From Microbacterium sp. GCS4 (GTDB lineage Bacteria; Actinomycetota; Actinomycetes; Actinomycetales; Microbacteriaceae): a stretch of 64,000 nt of DNA. The notes below the pieces were generated by a model, which was not told the DNA's origin, searched no databases, and worked only from the letters and a program-made list of their open reading frames with translations. Shown piece after piece: positions 10,585-17,969 of this stretch (position 1 is the first letter of the stretch; every line of letters begins with the position of its first letter). The stretch is taken from the NCBI RefSeq assembly GCF_001262495.1, contig NZ_LGYE01000003.1, positions 248,001 through 312,000 of the forward strand, written 5' to 3'. The translations under genes and the position numbers were made by a program.

Positions 10585-10673
10585 CAGAACTTCTCCGGAG
10601 CGACGAGGGCGACCACGAGGTAGACGATCGCGGCGACCGCGAGGGCCGCGCCGATGATCTCGAAGACGATCAC
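10584..10673 (-). CDS. kdpF: potassium-transporting ATPase small subunit F
   Basis: A 29-residue single-helix peptide starting GTG, reading [20 protein letters not shown] and ending VAPEKF, the standard KdpF pattern (short hydrophobic helix and terminal EKF/ERF). It stabilises the KdpABC complex. A strong purine run (AAGGGGGTGGAA) lies before the GTG. Its start overlaps the preceding tiny frame by 4 bp and its stop overlaps kdpA by 1 bp. Confidence 0.9.
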   Translation of the reverse strand: MIVFEIIGAALAVAAIVYLVVALVAPEKF

Positions 10674-10753
10674 AGGCGTTCCACCCCCTTCGCTATCAGG
10701 GAGACCAGGGCGAACAGCGCGAGAGTCAGCGCGATGTAGATGATGTCGAGCAC
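10670..10753 (-). CDS. 27-residue membrane peptide leading the kdp operon
   Basis: A GTG-initiated frame of 27 residues: [20 protein letters not shown] then AKGVERL. It is one predicted helix with a charged tail, ending in GTGA, the overlap that begins kdpF. Its purine-rich end (GAAGGGGGTGGAA) doubles as the kdpF ribosome site, so the two are translationally coupled. Similar short frames occur ahead of kdpF in other actinobacteria, to my knowledge without an assigned role. It may be an extra Kdp accessory peptide or a leader that sets kdpF translation. The upstream GGGAG is about 13 nt from the GTG, a weak site. Confidence 0.7.
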   Translation of the reverse strand: MLDIIYIALTLALFALVSLIAKGVERL

Positions 10754-10861
10754 GAGAGTCGATACAACTCCCGTGCGGAGGCCGGTGCGGCCATCCTCAC
10801 GCTTTGCCTACGGCGGTATGCCGGAATGCATGCGGGATGCTCACGGCGGCGCTGCGTGGCT

Positions 10862-10940
10862 TCACCCGGGGCCGACACGCCAGATATCGGACCGTCGCAG
10901 CCGGAATGTCCGGAAAGTGGCGTGTCGGCCCCCGGGGTGA
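10862..10940. repeat. long imperfect inverted repeat upstream of kdp
   Basis: Arms 10862-10882 (tcacccggggccgacacgcca) and 10918-10940 are complementary except for two extra bases in the right arm; the 35-nt loop contains a small second hairpin, ccggaatgtccgg. It sits between the divergent kdp operon and the permease gene. There is no T-run, so a simple intrinsic terminator is unlikely. It could be a dispersed palindromic element or a regulatory structure. Confidence 0.75.
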
Positions 10941-11005
10941 GGCCCGCTGAGCGCGTCGCACCGGCGAACGAGCCGATCCACCCTGCGCGGTCGTACACTC
11001 ACGAA

Positions 11006-12184
11006 GTGAGCGCGACGCGACGCCGGCTGGGGCCGGGCACCATCATCGTCCTGGTGCTCGTCGCCGTCGCCCTGATCTGCCTCTTCACCGGCATCCTTCC
11101 CGCGCCGGATGCGGGTGCCCTCGGCGAGCGCATCACCCCCGTGCTGGGCTTCGTCGTGGCGATCACGATCGTCGCCGAACTGGCCCGTGACGCCGCGGTG
11201 TTCGATGTCCTCGCTCAGCGTCTCGCGCGGTGGGGACGAGGCCGGGTGATCGCCCTGTGGGCCTCGGTCGTGCTGCTCGCGGTCGTGAGCACGGTGTTCC
11301 TGTCGCTCGACACGACCGCTGTCATCGTCACGCCCGTGGTCGTCGTGCTGGCGCAGAGCATCGGCGTCTCCCCGCTGCCGTTCGCGCTCGCCACGGTATG
11401 GCTCGCGAACACGGCCTCGCTCGCATTGCCGGTGTCGAACCTCACGAACCTGCTCGCCGCGCCCGCGATCGGCGAGAGCCCGGCCGCGTTCCTCGCGCTG
11501 AGCTGGGCGCCGACGCTCGTCGGCATCCTCGTGCCGGTCGTGCTGCTCACGATCGTGCATCGCCGCCCCCTGTTCGGCTCGTATCGGATGCCGTCGTCCG
11601 GCGACCCGTCCGACCGCGTGCTGTTCTGGGTCGCCTCCGGCATCCTTCTCGCGCTCCTGCCGCTCCTCGCCCTCACGCATGACGTGTGGATCCCGGCGAC
11701 GACGGCCGCCGTGCTGCTGGTCGCGCTGTTCGCGGTGCGCCGACCGCACGTGCTGCGCCTGTCACTCGTGCCGTGGCAGGCCATCGGGCTGGCCACCGCG
11801 CTGTTCGTGCTCGTCGAGACGGCTCACGCGAACGGCATCCTCGACTTCCTCTCGGCCCTCGCGACCGACGGCCACGGCGTCGGTCAGCTGCTCGGCCTCG
11901 CCTCGGCCGGAGCGCTCGCCGCAAACGGCGTGAACAATCTGCCCGCGTACCTGATCCTCGAGCCGGCGGCCTCCGACCCGGTCGCCCTGATGGCCCTGCT
12001 GATCGGTGTGAACCTCGGCCCGCTGATCACCCCGTGGGCCTCGCTCGCCACCCTGCTCTGGCATCACCGGGTCGTGTCGCTGGGCGTCGAGATCCGCTGG
12101 GGCACGCTCATGCTGTGGGGTGCGGCCGTCGCGGTGCCGACGGTGGTCGTCGCGACCCTCGCGCTGGCGCTCGTCGCCGGCTGA
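11006..12184 (+). CDS. ArsB/SLC13-type ion transporter
   Basis: A 392-residue membrane protein with 10 to 11 hydrophobic helices. The segment VSTVFLSLDTTAVIVTPVVV, with SNLTNLLAAPAIGES and GVNNLPAYLIL further on, is typical of the ion-transporter superfamily that includes ArsB, CitMHS and SLC13 carriers; the duplicated re-entrant N-rich motifs are the substrate-site hallmark. The substrate (arsenite, dicarboxylate or other anion) cannot be fixed. The GTG at 11006 is chosen because the hydrophobic domain starts shortly after it. It stands alone, with GntR regulators downstream. Confidence 0.8.
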   Translation: MSATRRRLGPGTIIVLVLVAVALICLFTGILPAPDAGALGERITPVLGFVVAITIVAELARDAAVFDVLAQRLARWGRGRVIALWASVVLLAVVSTVFLSLDTTAVIVTPVVVVLAQSIGVSPLPFALATVWLANTASLALPVSNLTNLLAAPAIGESPAAFLALSWAPTLVGILVPVVLLTIVHRRPLFGSYRMPSSGDPSDRVLFWVASGILLALLPLLALTHDVWIPATTAAVLLVALFAVRRPHVLRLSLVPWQAIGLATALFVLVETAHANGILDFLSALATDGHGVGQLLGLASAGALAANGVNNLPAYLILEPAASDPVALMALLIGVNLGPLITPWASLATLLWHHRVVSLGVEIRWGTLMLWGAAVAVPTVVVATLALALVAG

Positions 12185-12487
12185 CGGCATCCGTCGATCC
12201 GCCGCTCCGGTCGCATTTCGTGGCGCCGGGATGCGTCGCAAGCGGCACCAACTGCGACGGGAACCCGCATGCCCCGCCACCCGCATGTCCGCACCCTCGA
12301 TGCCGGGGCATGGAGAAGGGCAGCGGCCCAGGATCGGGGGGATCTGGGGAATCCATGGCACGGATTGGGGAGTTGTGCCGGAAATGTGAGCCGCTGCCCT
12401 ACGCTTCGACGGTACTGAAGGCACGGATGCGCCGGTGAAACTTCAGTGTCTGATGTGTGGTGCGGCAATATACCGGCGACTTAGAGT
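12185..12487. other. intergenic region with a 9-bp stem hairpin and candidate promoter
   Basis: About 300 bp without a gene. A hairpin with arms CATGCCCCG (12268-12276) and CGGGGCATG (12304-12312) may terminate or separate transcription. A 13-mer cgctccggtcgca at 12203-12215 is identical to the left arm of the inverted repeat at 42604-42616. TATACC at 12469-12474 is a possible -10 for the GntR gene. Confidence 0.5.
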
Positions 12488-13195
12488 GTGCCCGTGGACG
12501 AGAACAGCGAGCACCTCCCCATCCGGCCGCGGCAGCTCATCCGCGACCAGGTGTTCAGCACCCTCGCGGAGGAGATCGTATCGGGGCGCATGCAGCCGCT
12601 CGAAGAGATCCGCGACCAGGATCTGCAGGCGGAGTACGGGGTCTCGCGCACTCCGATCCGCGAGGCCCTCAACCGGCTCGCCGACCTCGGCCTCATCGAG
12701 GTGCGCACCAACCGCTTCACCCGCGTCGCCCCCGTCGACCTGGACGCGCAGGCCGACCGTGCGGAGGCCGCGGTGGCGATGATCGGGTACTGCGCCGTGA
12801 CCGCGGTGCCGGACTACACCGACGAGCAGGTCGCGTCGCTGCATCGGCGCATCGACGGGATGCTCGGCACCGACCTCGCCTGGGCGGCCACCAGGGAGGG
12901 CCTGCAGCACTGGTACGCGCTGTGGGCCGAGGTGGTCACGAACGCGGGGAACCGGACCATGATCGAGATCCTCGACGGGCAGCTCGCCCTCCATCTCACT
13001 CGCACCGTGCCCGAACAACGAGTGCCTGACGCCTTCGTCGAGCACATGCGCACGGCCCTCGCGGAGCTGCGCGCAGCGCTCACCCACCGCGACGGACACC
13101 GATTCCGCGAGATCATCGAGCCGCTCTTCGCGCATGTCACGATCGAGCCCCTGCGCTCCGCGGCGATCGCCGTCGAGAAGAACGCGCGGCGCTGA
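12488..13195 (+). CDS. GntR family transcriptional regulator (FadR/FCD type)
   Basis: A 235-residue regulator. The winged helix (about 15-80) contains IVSGRMQPLEEIRDQDLQAEYGVSRTP with IREALNRLADLGLIEV, the GntR recognition pattern. The rest is an all-helical ligand domain of FCD type. Two in-frame GTG starts (12488 and 12494) exist; neither has a good ribosome site and a -10 (TATACC) ends 13 bp before the first, so a very short leader is likely. A second GntR gene follows after 1 bp, forming a coupled pair. The targets are unknown. Confidence 0.85.
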   Translation: MPVDENSEHLPIRPRQLIRDQVFSTLAEEIVSGRMQPLEEIRDQDLQAEYGVSRTPIREALNRLADLGLIEVRTNRFTRVAPVDLDAQADRAEAAVAMIGYCAVTAVPDYTDEQVASLHRRIDGMLGTDLAWAATREGLQHWYALWAEVVTNAGNRTMIEILDGQLALHLTRTVPEQRVPDAFVEHMRTALAELRAALTHRDGHRFREIIEPLFAHVTIEPLRSAAIAVEKNARR

Positions 13196-13196
13196 C

Positions 13197-13901
13197 GTGG
13201 ACGACGACGCGCGCGGCGACGGCTTCCTGTACAGCCGCCTCATCGGCGGTGCCGAGCCGTCGACCCCGCACGCATCCTCGCGGGTGGATGCCGTCGTCGA
13301 CAGCCTCGCCCGCTCCATCGTGTCCGGTGAGCTCGCCCCCGGCGACCCCCTCTCGGTCTCGGACCTCACTCGCCGCCTCTCGGTCGCGCCGGCCACCGTG
13401 CGCTCCGCGCTCAGCGCGCTGGAGGCCATGCACCTGATCGAGCCGCGGTTCAACCGCGCCTCGGTGGTCACGACACCCACTCCCGCGTGGTTCGTGGCGG
13501 TGGCCGCCGAGTGCGTGGGGCTCTCGGTCGCGGCGGTCGATCTGGGGCTCGCGAACGCCTCGGATGCTGAGATCGCGACGTTCCTCGACAGGGCGGACGA
13601 GGTCGCGGCGCTGTGGTCGGACGCCGACCTGGACCAGGTCGCGGGGGCGGAGGGGCTGTGGGACCTCCTCGACCTGCTGGCGGGATTCTCGACGAACGCG
13701 TACCTGCGAGCGCTGCACGCCGCGAAGCGCAGGGCGATGGTGTTCGGCATCCGCATGCTGAGCCGTCAGCGCAATCCGGCCATGCTGCGGTCGGTGGTCG
13801 AGGCGCTCGTCGTGGCCGCACGCGAGCGCGACCGGGTCGAGGCCGCCGACATCGTGCGCGACCTCTACACGTTCGTGGTCGACGGCGTCACTGCCCCCTG
13901 A
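13197..13901 (+). CDS. second, diverged GntR family regulator
   Basis: A 234-residue protein starting GTG one base after the stop of the preceding GntR gene. The HTH (about 28-85) is recognisable: ARSIVSGELAPGDPLSVSDL and SVAPATVRSALSALEAMHLI, but the usual R-T-P-V-R-E-A-L recognition helix reads ATVRSALSAL. The C-terminal half is helical with no clear metal ligands. The two adjacent GntR genes probably arose by duplication and may form a heteromeric regulator. Its end overlaps the convergent GNAT gene by 14 bp. Confidence 0.8.
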   Translation: MDDDARGDGFLYSRLIGGAEPSTPHASSRVDAVVDSLARSIVSGELAPGDPLSVSDLTRRLSVAPATVRSALSALEAMHLIEPRFNRASVVTTPTPAWFVAVAAECVGLSVAAVDLGLANASDAEIATFLDRADEVAALWSDADLDQVAGAEGLWDLLDLLAGFSTNAYLRALHAAKRRAMVFGIRMLSRQRNPAMLRSVVEALVVAARERDRVEAADIVRDLYTFVVDGVTAP

Positions 13902-14478
13902 GTGCCGCCCACTCCTCCGCGAGGATGCCGTAGTTCATGCCGTCGAGCCACTCGCCCGACCGGTGCAGGGCGGTCTTGCGACTGAACTCCTCCCGTCGCA
14001 TCCCGATCCGCTCCATGAGCCGCCACGAGGGCTCGTTGTCGGCGAAGCATCCGGCATGCACGCGGCGCAGCCCCAGCGGTCCGAAGCACGCGCCGATCAC
14101 GGCGCGGATCGCCTCGGTCGCATAGCCTCGTCCGGTGTACGCCGGGTCGAGCACCCAGCCGAGCTCGGCCTCGACGCCGCGTGCCTGATCGGCGACCTCG
14201 AGCTGCGCCCATCCGTCGCCGACCTTGATCATGAGGTCGCCGATCGGAGTGGCGGCGCCGTCGCCCTCGGGCAGGAGCTCGATTAGATGCATCGCCGCGA
14301 GCCGATCGGGGTCGAGGTAGCGCTCGCGGAAGGCGTCGAGCGTGTCAGGGGCGAGTCCCAGCCAGCGATTCACCTCGGGGATTCGCCGCCACTCCCACAT
14401 GACGTCGATGTCGTCGGGCGCGAGGGGACGGATCCGCAGACGCTCGGTGCGGATCGGCCAGAAGTCGTGCGAGCTCAT
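13888..14478 (-). CDS. GNAT family N-acetyltransferase (RimJ/RimL-like)
   Basis: A 196-residue protein starting WPIRTERLRIRPLAPDDID, the common opening of RimJ/RimL-type acetyltransferases, with the acetyl-CoA motif A region LGWVLDPAYTGRGYATEAIR at about 107-126 and VHAGCFADNEPSWRLMERIG near 140-160. These enzymes acetylate protein N-termini or small molecules; the substrate here is unknown. It is convergent with the second GntR gene and shares 14 bp of its 3' end. Confidence 0.88.
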   Translation of the reverse strand: MSSHDFWPIRTERLRIRPLAPDDIDVMWEWRRIPEVNRWLGLAPDTLDAFRERYLDPDRLAAMHLIELLPEGDGAATPIGDLMIKVGDGWAQLEVADQARGVEAELGWVLDPAYTGRGYATEAIRAVIGACFGPLGLRRVHAGCFADNEPSWRLMERIGMRREEFSRKTALHRSGEWLDGMNYGILAEEWAALRGQ

Positions 14479-14494
14479 GCCCCTCAGCCTAGGA

Positions 14495-16594
14495 TCACTC
14501 CTCGGCCGGATGCTTCGCGCCGTCCTCCGGCGGGCCCTCGGGTCGGTGCGCGCGACGACCCATCACGACCACCGGCCGTCCGGCGCGCTCCTGCCCCGGC
14601 AGCGGACGCGACCGGCGTCCGTAGATGAGCTCCGAGGAGTCCAGCAGCCACGGCACGAGCGTGATCGTCACACCGTGCACGAGCATGAGCTGGTTGGCCA
14701 TGCGGCGGGCGCGGCGGTTGTGCAGGAAGGTCTCCCACCAGTGGCCGACGATGTACTGCGGCAGGTACACGGTCACGACCGAGGCGCCGTGCTTCTCGCG
14801 GTACTGCTTGATGAACTGCGCGACGGGCTGCGCGAACGAGCGGTACGGCGACTCGGCGATCACGAGCGGGATCGGCACGTGGTGATCGCGCCACTCCTTC
14901 TGCAGCGGCGCCACGTCGTCCGAGGCCACCGCCACGTGCAGGCCGATCGTCTTGTCGTGCTTGGCGGCGACCGCGTAGTCGACGGCCTTCGCGACGGGCT
15001 TCTGCAACCGGTTCACGAGCACGATCGCCAGGTCGCCCGTCGCGCCGAACTTCGTGGTGTCGTCGATCGCGATCTCGTGCTCGACGTCGCGGTAGTACCG
15101 CTTCACCCCGAGCATGAGGAAGGCGAGGATCGGGATCGCGAAGAACACCAGATAGGCGCCGTGCGTGAACTTGGTGATCGTGACGATCACGAGCACCAGC
15201 ACCGTGAGGGTCGCCCCGGCGGAGTTGATGATGAGACCGACCTTGGCGGAGCGGCGGTCGGATGCCGAGGCGCCGTCGATCCCCGACCCTTCCGGGCTCT
15301 CCGCAGGCCCGCGCAGCACGCGCCGCCAGTGCCGAACCATGCCGATCTGGCCGAGCGAGAACGACACGAACACGCCGATGATGTACAGCTGGATGAGAGT
15401 CGTCAACCGCGCCTGGAACACCACGAGCACCGCGATCGCGGCGATGCCGAGCACGATCATGCCGTTCGAGAACACGAGGCGGTCGCCGCGCGTGTTGAGC
15501 GACTTCGGTGCGTAGCCGTCGCGCGCGAGCACCGATCCGAGCAGTGGGAAGCCGTTGAACGCCGTGTTGGCTGCGAGCAGCAGCACGCACGCGGTCGCCG
15601 CCTGGATGACGAAGAACAGGATGCTGCCGCCGCCGAACGTCGCGGAGGCGATCTGCGCCATGAGGCTCGGCTGCGGGTTCGAGCAGTCGAAGCCCACGAG
15701 ATCGCACGGGTTCTCGGCGTAGTGCACACCCGCGATGAGCGCGAGCGCGGTGAGACCGGCGAACAGGCACGCCGCGATCGACCCCATCAGCACGAGGGTC
15801 GTCTGGGCGTTGCGGATCTTCGGGGTGCGGAAGGCAGGAACGCCATTCGACACGGCCTCGACCCCCGTGAGGGCGGAGCATCCGCTCGAGAAGGCGCGCA
15901 GGATGAGGAGGATCACGGCGGCCTGGCCGAGGTCCTCCGAATGCACCGCGAACTCGGCGCTCGACGCCACGGGCGCGTCGCCGAGGAACGTGCGGACGAG
16001 TCCGGTCACGATCATGAATCCGACTGAGCCGATGAACACGTACGTGGGGATCGCGAAGACGAGCGAGGCCTCGCGCACGCCGCGCAGGTTCACGATGATG
16101 ATGAGGATCACGAAGCCGACCGCGAGTTCGACGCGGAACGGATCGAGACCGGGCACGGCCGAGATGATGTTGTCGACGCCCGACGCGACGGACACCGCGA
16201 CGGTGAGGATGTAGTCGACGAGCAGCGCGGCCGCGACGATCACGCCCGGGATCTCGCCGAGGTTCTTCGACGCGACCTCGTAGTCGCCGCCGCCCGAGGG
16301 GTACGCCTTGATGAGCTGGCGGTAGCTGAGCACCACGACGATCAGCAGCACGACGACTGCCGTGGCGACGAGCGGCGTGAACGAGAGGAACGTCAGTCCG
16401 CCGATGAGCAGGATCATCACGAGCTCCTGCGGCGCGTACGCGACCGAGCTCAGCGCGTCGGACGCGAAGATCGGGAGCGCCATCTTCTTCGGCAGCAGCT
16501 GGTCGTCGACCTGCTGGCTCGTCAGCGGTTCGCCGATGAGGATGCGTTTGGCGAGCGGAGGCGCATCCGTGGTCTCGCGTGATTCATCTGACAC
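14495..16594 (-). CDS. KimA-like APC family permease, probable potassium uptake
   Basis: A protein of about 699 residues: a cytosolic N-tail, about 12 membrane helices, and a C-terminal soluble domain (about 480-699). Segments KRILIGEPLTSQ, FASDALSSVAYAP, LSYRQLIKAYPSGGGDYEV and AFSSGCSALTGVEAVSNGVP closely follow the Bacillus subtilis potassium/proton symporter KimA (YdaO), including its substrate-site glycine loop. KimA is inhibited by c-di-AMP; whether this one is cannot be read here. The GTG at 16594 is chosen because residues upstream of it lack conservation. A role beside kdp in potassium homeostasis is an inference. Confidence 0.78.
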   Translation of the reverse strand: MSDESRETTDAPPLAKRILIGEPLTSQQVDDQLLPKKMALPIFASDALSSVAYAPQELVMILLIGGLTFLSFTPLVATAVVVLLIVVVLSYRQLIKAYPSGGGDYEVASKNLGEIPGVIVAAALLVDYILTVAVSVASGVDNIISAVPGLDPFRVELAVGFVILIIIVNLRGVREASLVFAIPTYVFIGSVGFMIVTGLVRTFLGDAPVASSAEFAVHSEDLGQAAVILLILRAFSSGCSALTGVEAVSNGVPAFRTPKIRNAQTTLVLMGSIAACLFAGLTALALIAGVHYAENPCDLVGFDCSNPQPSLMAQIASATFGGGSILFFVIQAATACVLLLAANTAFNGFPLLGSVLARDGYAPKSLNTRGDRLVFSNGMIVLGIAAIAVLVVFQARLTTLIQLYIIGVFVSFSLGQIGMVRHWRRVLRGPAESPEGSGIDGASASDRRSAKVGLIINSAGATLTVLVLVIVTITKFTHGAYLVFFAIPILAFLMLGVKRYYRDVEHEIAIDDTTKFGATGDLAIVLVNRLQKPVAKAVDYAVAAKHDKTIGLHVAVASDDVAPLQKEWRDHHVPIPLVIAESPYRSFAQPVAQFIKQYREKHGASVVTVYLPQYIVGHWWETFLHNRRARRMANQLMLVHGVTITLVPWLLDSSELIYGRRSRPLPGQERAGRPVVVMGRRAHRPEGPPEDGAKHPAEE

Positions 16595-16693
16595 GTCCGG
16601 CGACTTTACGCCCGTGCACGGCATCCTCACGACATCCTGACGGAATCCCTACGGCGCGTCGTCGCACCCTAACGGAATCCTCACGCTCTCCCG

Positions 16694-16760
16694 CCCGTCT
16701 ATTTCTGCCGTACGGCAGAAATAGACGGGCTATTCGCGCCATACGGCAGAAATAGACGGG
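16694..16760. repeat. R2 three-armed element, copy A
   Basis: Arm 1 cccgtctatttctgccg (16694-16710), arm 2 its perfect complement (16713-16729), and arm 3 the same as arm 2 (16744-16760). It lies between divergent genes, the KimA-like permease and the alarmone synthetase. Arm 1 can pair with either arm 2 (2-nt loop) or arm 3. No U-run follows. Confidence 0.95.
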
Positions 16761-16842
16761 CGGGGGACGGGCGGGGGCGTGCGTCTCGCACACATCGACG
16801 ATCCACAGCCGTTTCCGATCACGAACGCGTAACGTCGGAGTC

Positions 16843-17541
16843 ATGACGTCCCTCCAGGTCACCGACGACGCCATCCAGCAGACTCGGGAACTCCGCGACG
16901 AGTTCCAGCGCTTCCTGCGCGAGTACGAGTTCGGGATGCGCGAGGTCGAGACCAAGATCGGCATCCTTCGCGACGAGTTCACGCACCACCATGCGTACAA
17001 CCCGATCGAGCACGTGAAGAGCCGTCTCAAGACGCCCGACAGCATCGTCGAGAAGATCGCGCGCAAGGGGATCGAGGAGCCCGACTTCGACCGCATCCGT
17101 GCCGAGATCACCGACATCGCCGGTGTGCGGGTGACGTGCAGCTTCGTCGCCGACGTGTACCGCCTGTTCGACCTGTTCACCGCGCAGGACGACGTCACGG
17201 TCCGTACGGTCAAGGACTACATCGCGACGCCCAAGGAGAACGGCTACAAGAGCCTGCACGCGATCATCGAGGTGCCCGTCTTCCTCTCGACGGGCGCGCT
17301 CTCGGTGCCGGTCGAGGTGCAGTTCCGCACGATCGCGATGGACTTCTGGGCCAGCCTCGAGCACAAGATCTACTACAAGTTCTCGAACCAGGTGCCCTCG
17401 CACCTCGTCGAGAGCCTGACGGATGCCGCGGAGGCCGCCGCCGAGCTCGACGCTCGCATGGAACGCCTCCACCGTGAGGCGCACGGCGTGCCCCAGCGTC
17501 AGCTGCCCCCGCCCCCGCCGCCCCACGTCGTGCAGGTCTGA
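16843..17541 (+). CDS. small alarmone synthetase, RelA/SpoT synthetase domain protein
   Basis: A 232-residue GTP pyrophosphokinase lacking hydrolase, TGS and ACT domains, the RelP/RelQ type. The synthetase core shows DIAGVRVTCSFVADVYRL (about 93-110), DYIATPKENGYKSLHAIIEV (about 126-145), and VEVQFRTIAMDFWASLEHKI (about 157-176), with the catalytic Glu in EVQFRT. It makes (p)ppGpp from GTP/GDP and ATP. The C-terminal tail is Pro-rich (PPPPPPHVVQV). It precedes a small Cys-rich gene and the molybdo-enzyme, with no clear functional link. Confidence 0.93.
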   Translation: MTSLQVTDDAIQQTRELRDEFQRFLREYEFGMREVETKIGILRDEFTHHHAYNPIEHVKSRLKTPDSIVEKIARKGIEEPDFDRIRAEITDIAGVRVTCSFVADVYRLFDLFTAQDDVTVRTVKDYIATPKENGYKSLHAIIEVPVFLSTGALSVPVEVQFRTIAMDFWASLEHKIYYKFSNQVPSHLVESLTDAAEAAAELDARMERLHREAHGVPQRQLPPPPPPHVVQV

Positions 17542-17609
17542 CGCCGGGATCCACCCGCCGGCGCGTCGCCGAGGTTGCGGTGGCTCGCGCGCCCTGGGAG
17601 CATCGGCAG

Positions 17610-17891
17610 GTGACCTCGACGCAACAGGATGCCGGAACAGCGACCGACCTCGGCGCGCTGCTCGGCCTCGACGAGCTCGCCGGCCTCGACCGCGGCCGTC
17701 AGCGCTGCGAGTGCGATCACGGTGACGACGAGGCCTACGCGCCGTGCGGACGCAAGGCGAAGTGGCGCGTCTCGATCGACTGCCAGTGCGGGGAGAACCA
17801 CCCGCGCACCGTCGAGATCCTCTGCTCGCGCTGCCTCAGCACTCTGCGCCGCAGCCAGGACCGCGACACCATCACGGCCCGCCCGCTCTGA
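17610..17891 (+). CDS. small cysteine-rich protein, possible zinc-ribbon
   Basis: About 93 residues with seven cysteines: CECDH and APCGRKAKW in the middle, then DCQCGENHP and ILCSRCLSTLRRSQ. The CxC, C, CxC and CxxC spacing suggests one or two bound metals. I do not recognise a named family. The GTG at 17610 is chosen because GGGAG lies about 9 nt upstream; a GTG at 17580 is also in frame. It lies 68 bp after the alarmone synthetase and 78 bp before the molybdo-enzyme. It could be a small zinc-binding regulator or accessory protein. Confidence 0.6.
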   Translation: MTSTQQDAGTATDLGALLGLDELAGLDRGRQRCECDHGDDEAYAPCGRKAKWRVSIDCQCGENHPRTVEILCSRCLSTLRRSQDRDTITARPL

Positions 17892-17969
17892 CGCCGACCG
17901 CGGCATCCGTTCCCGCGTCCGCTCCGAACAGAGGGTGACCCACGTCGCCGTCGAACGAGGAGAACGCAC

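Noticed and set aside
16694..16760. R2 elements as ordinary intrinsic terminators
   Set aside because: No T-run follows, a third arm is always present, and copy A lies between divergent gene starts.
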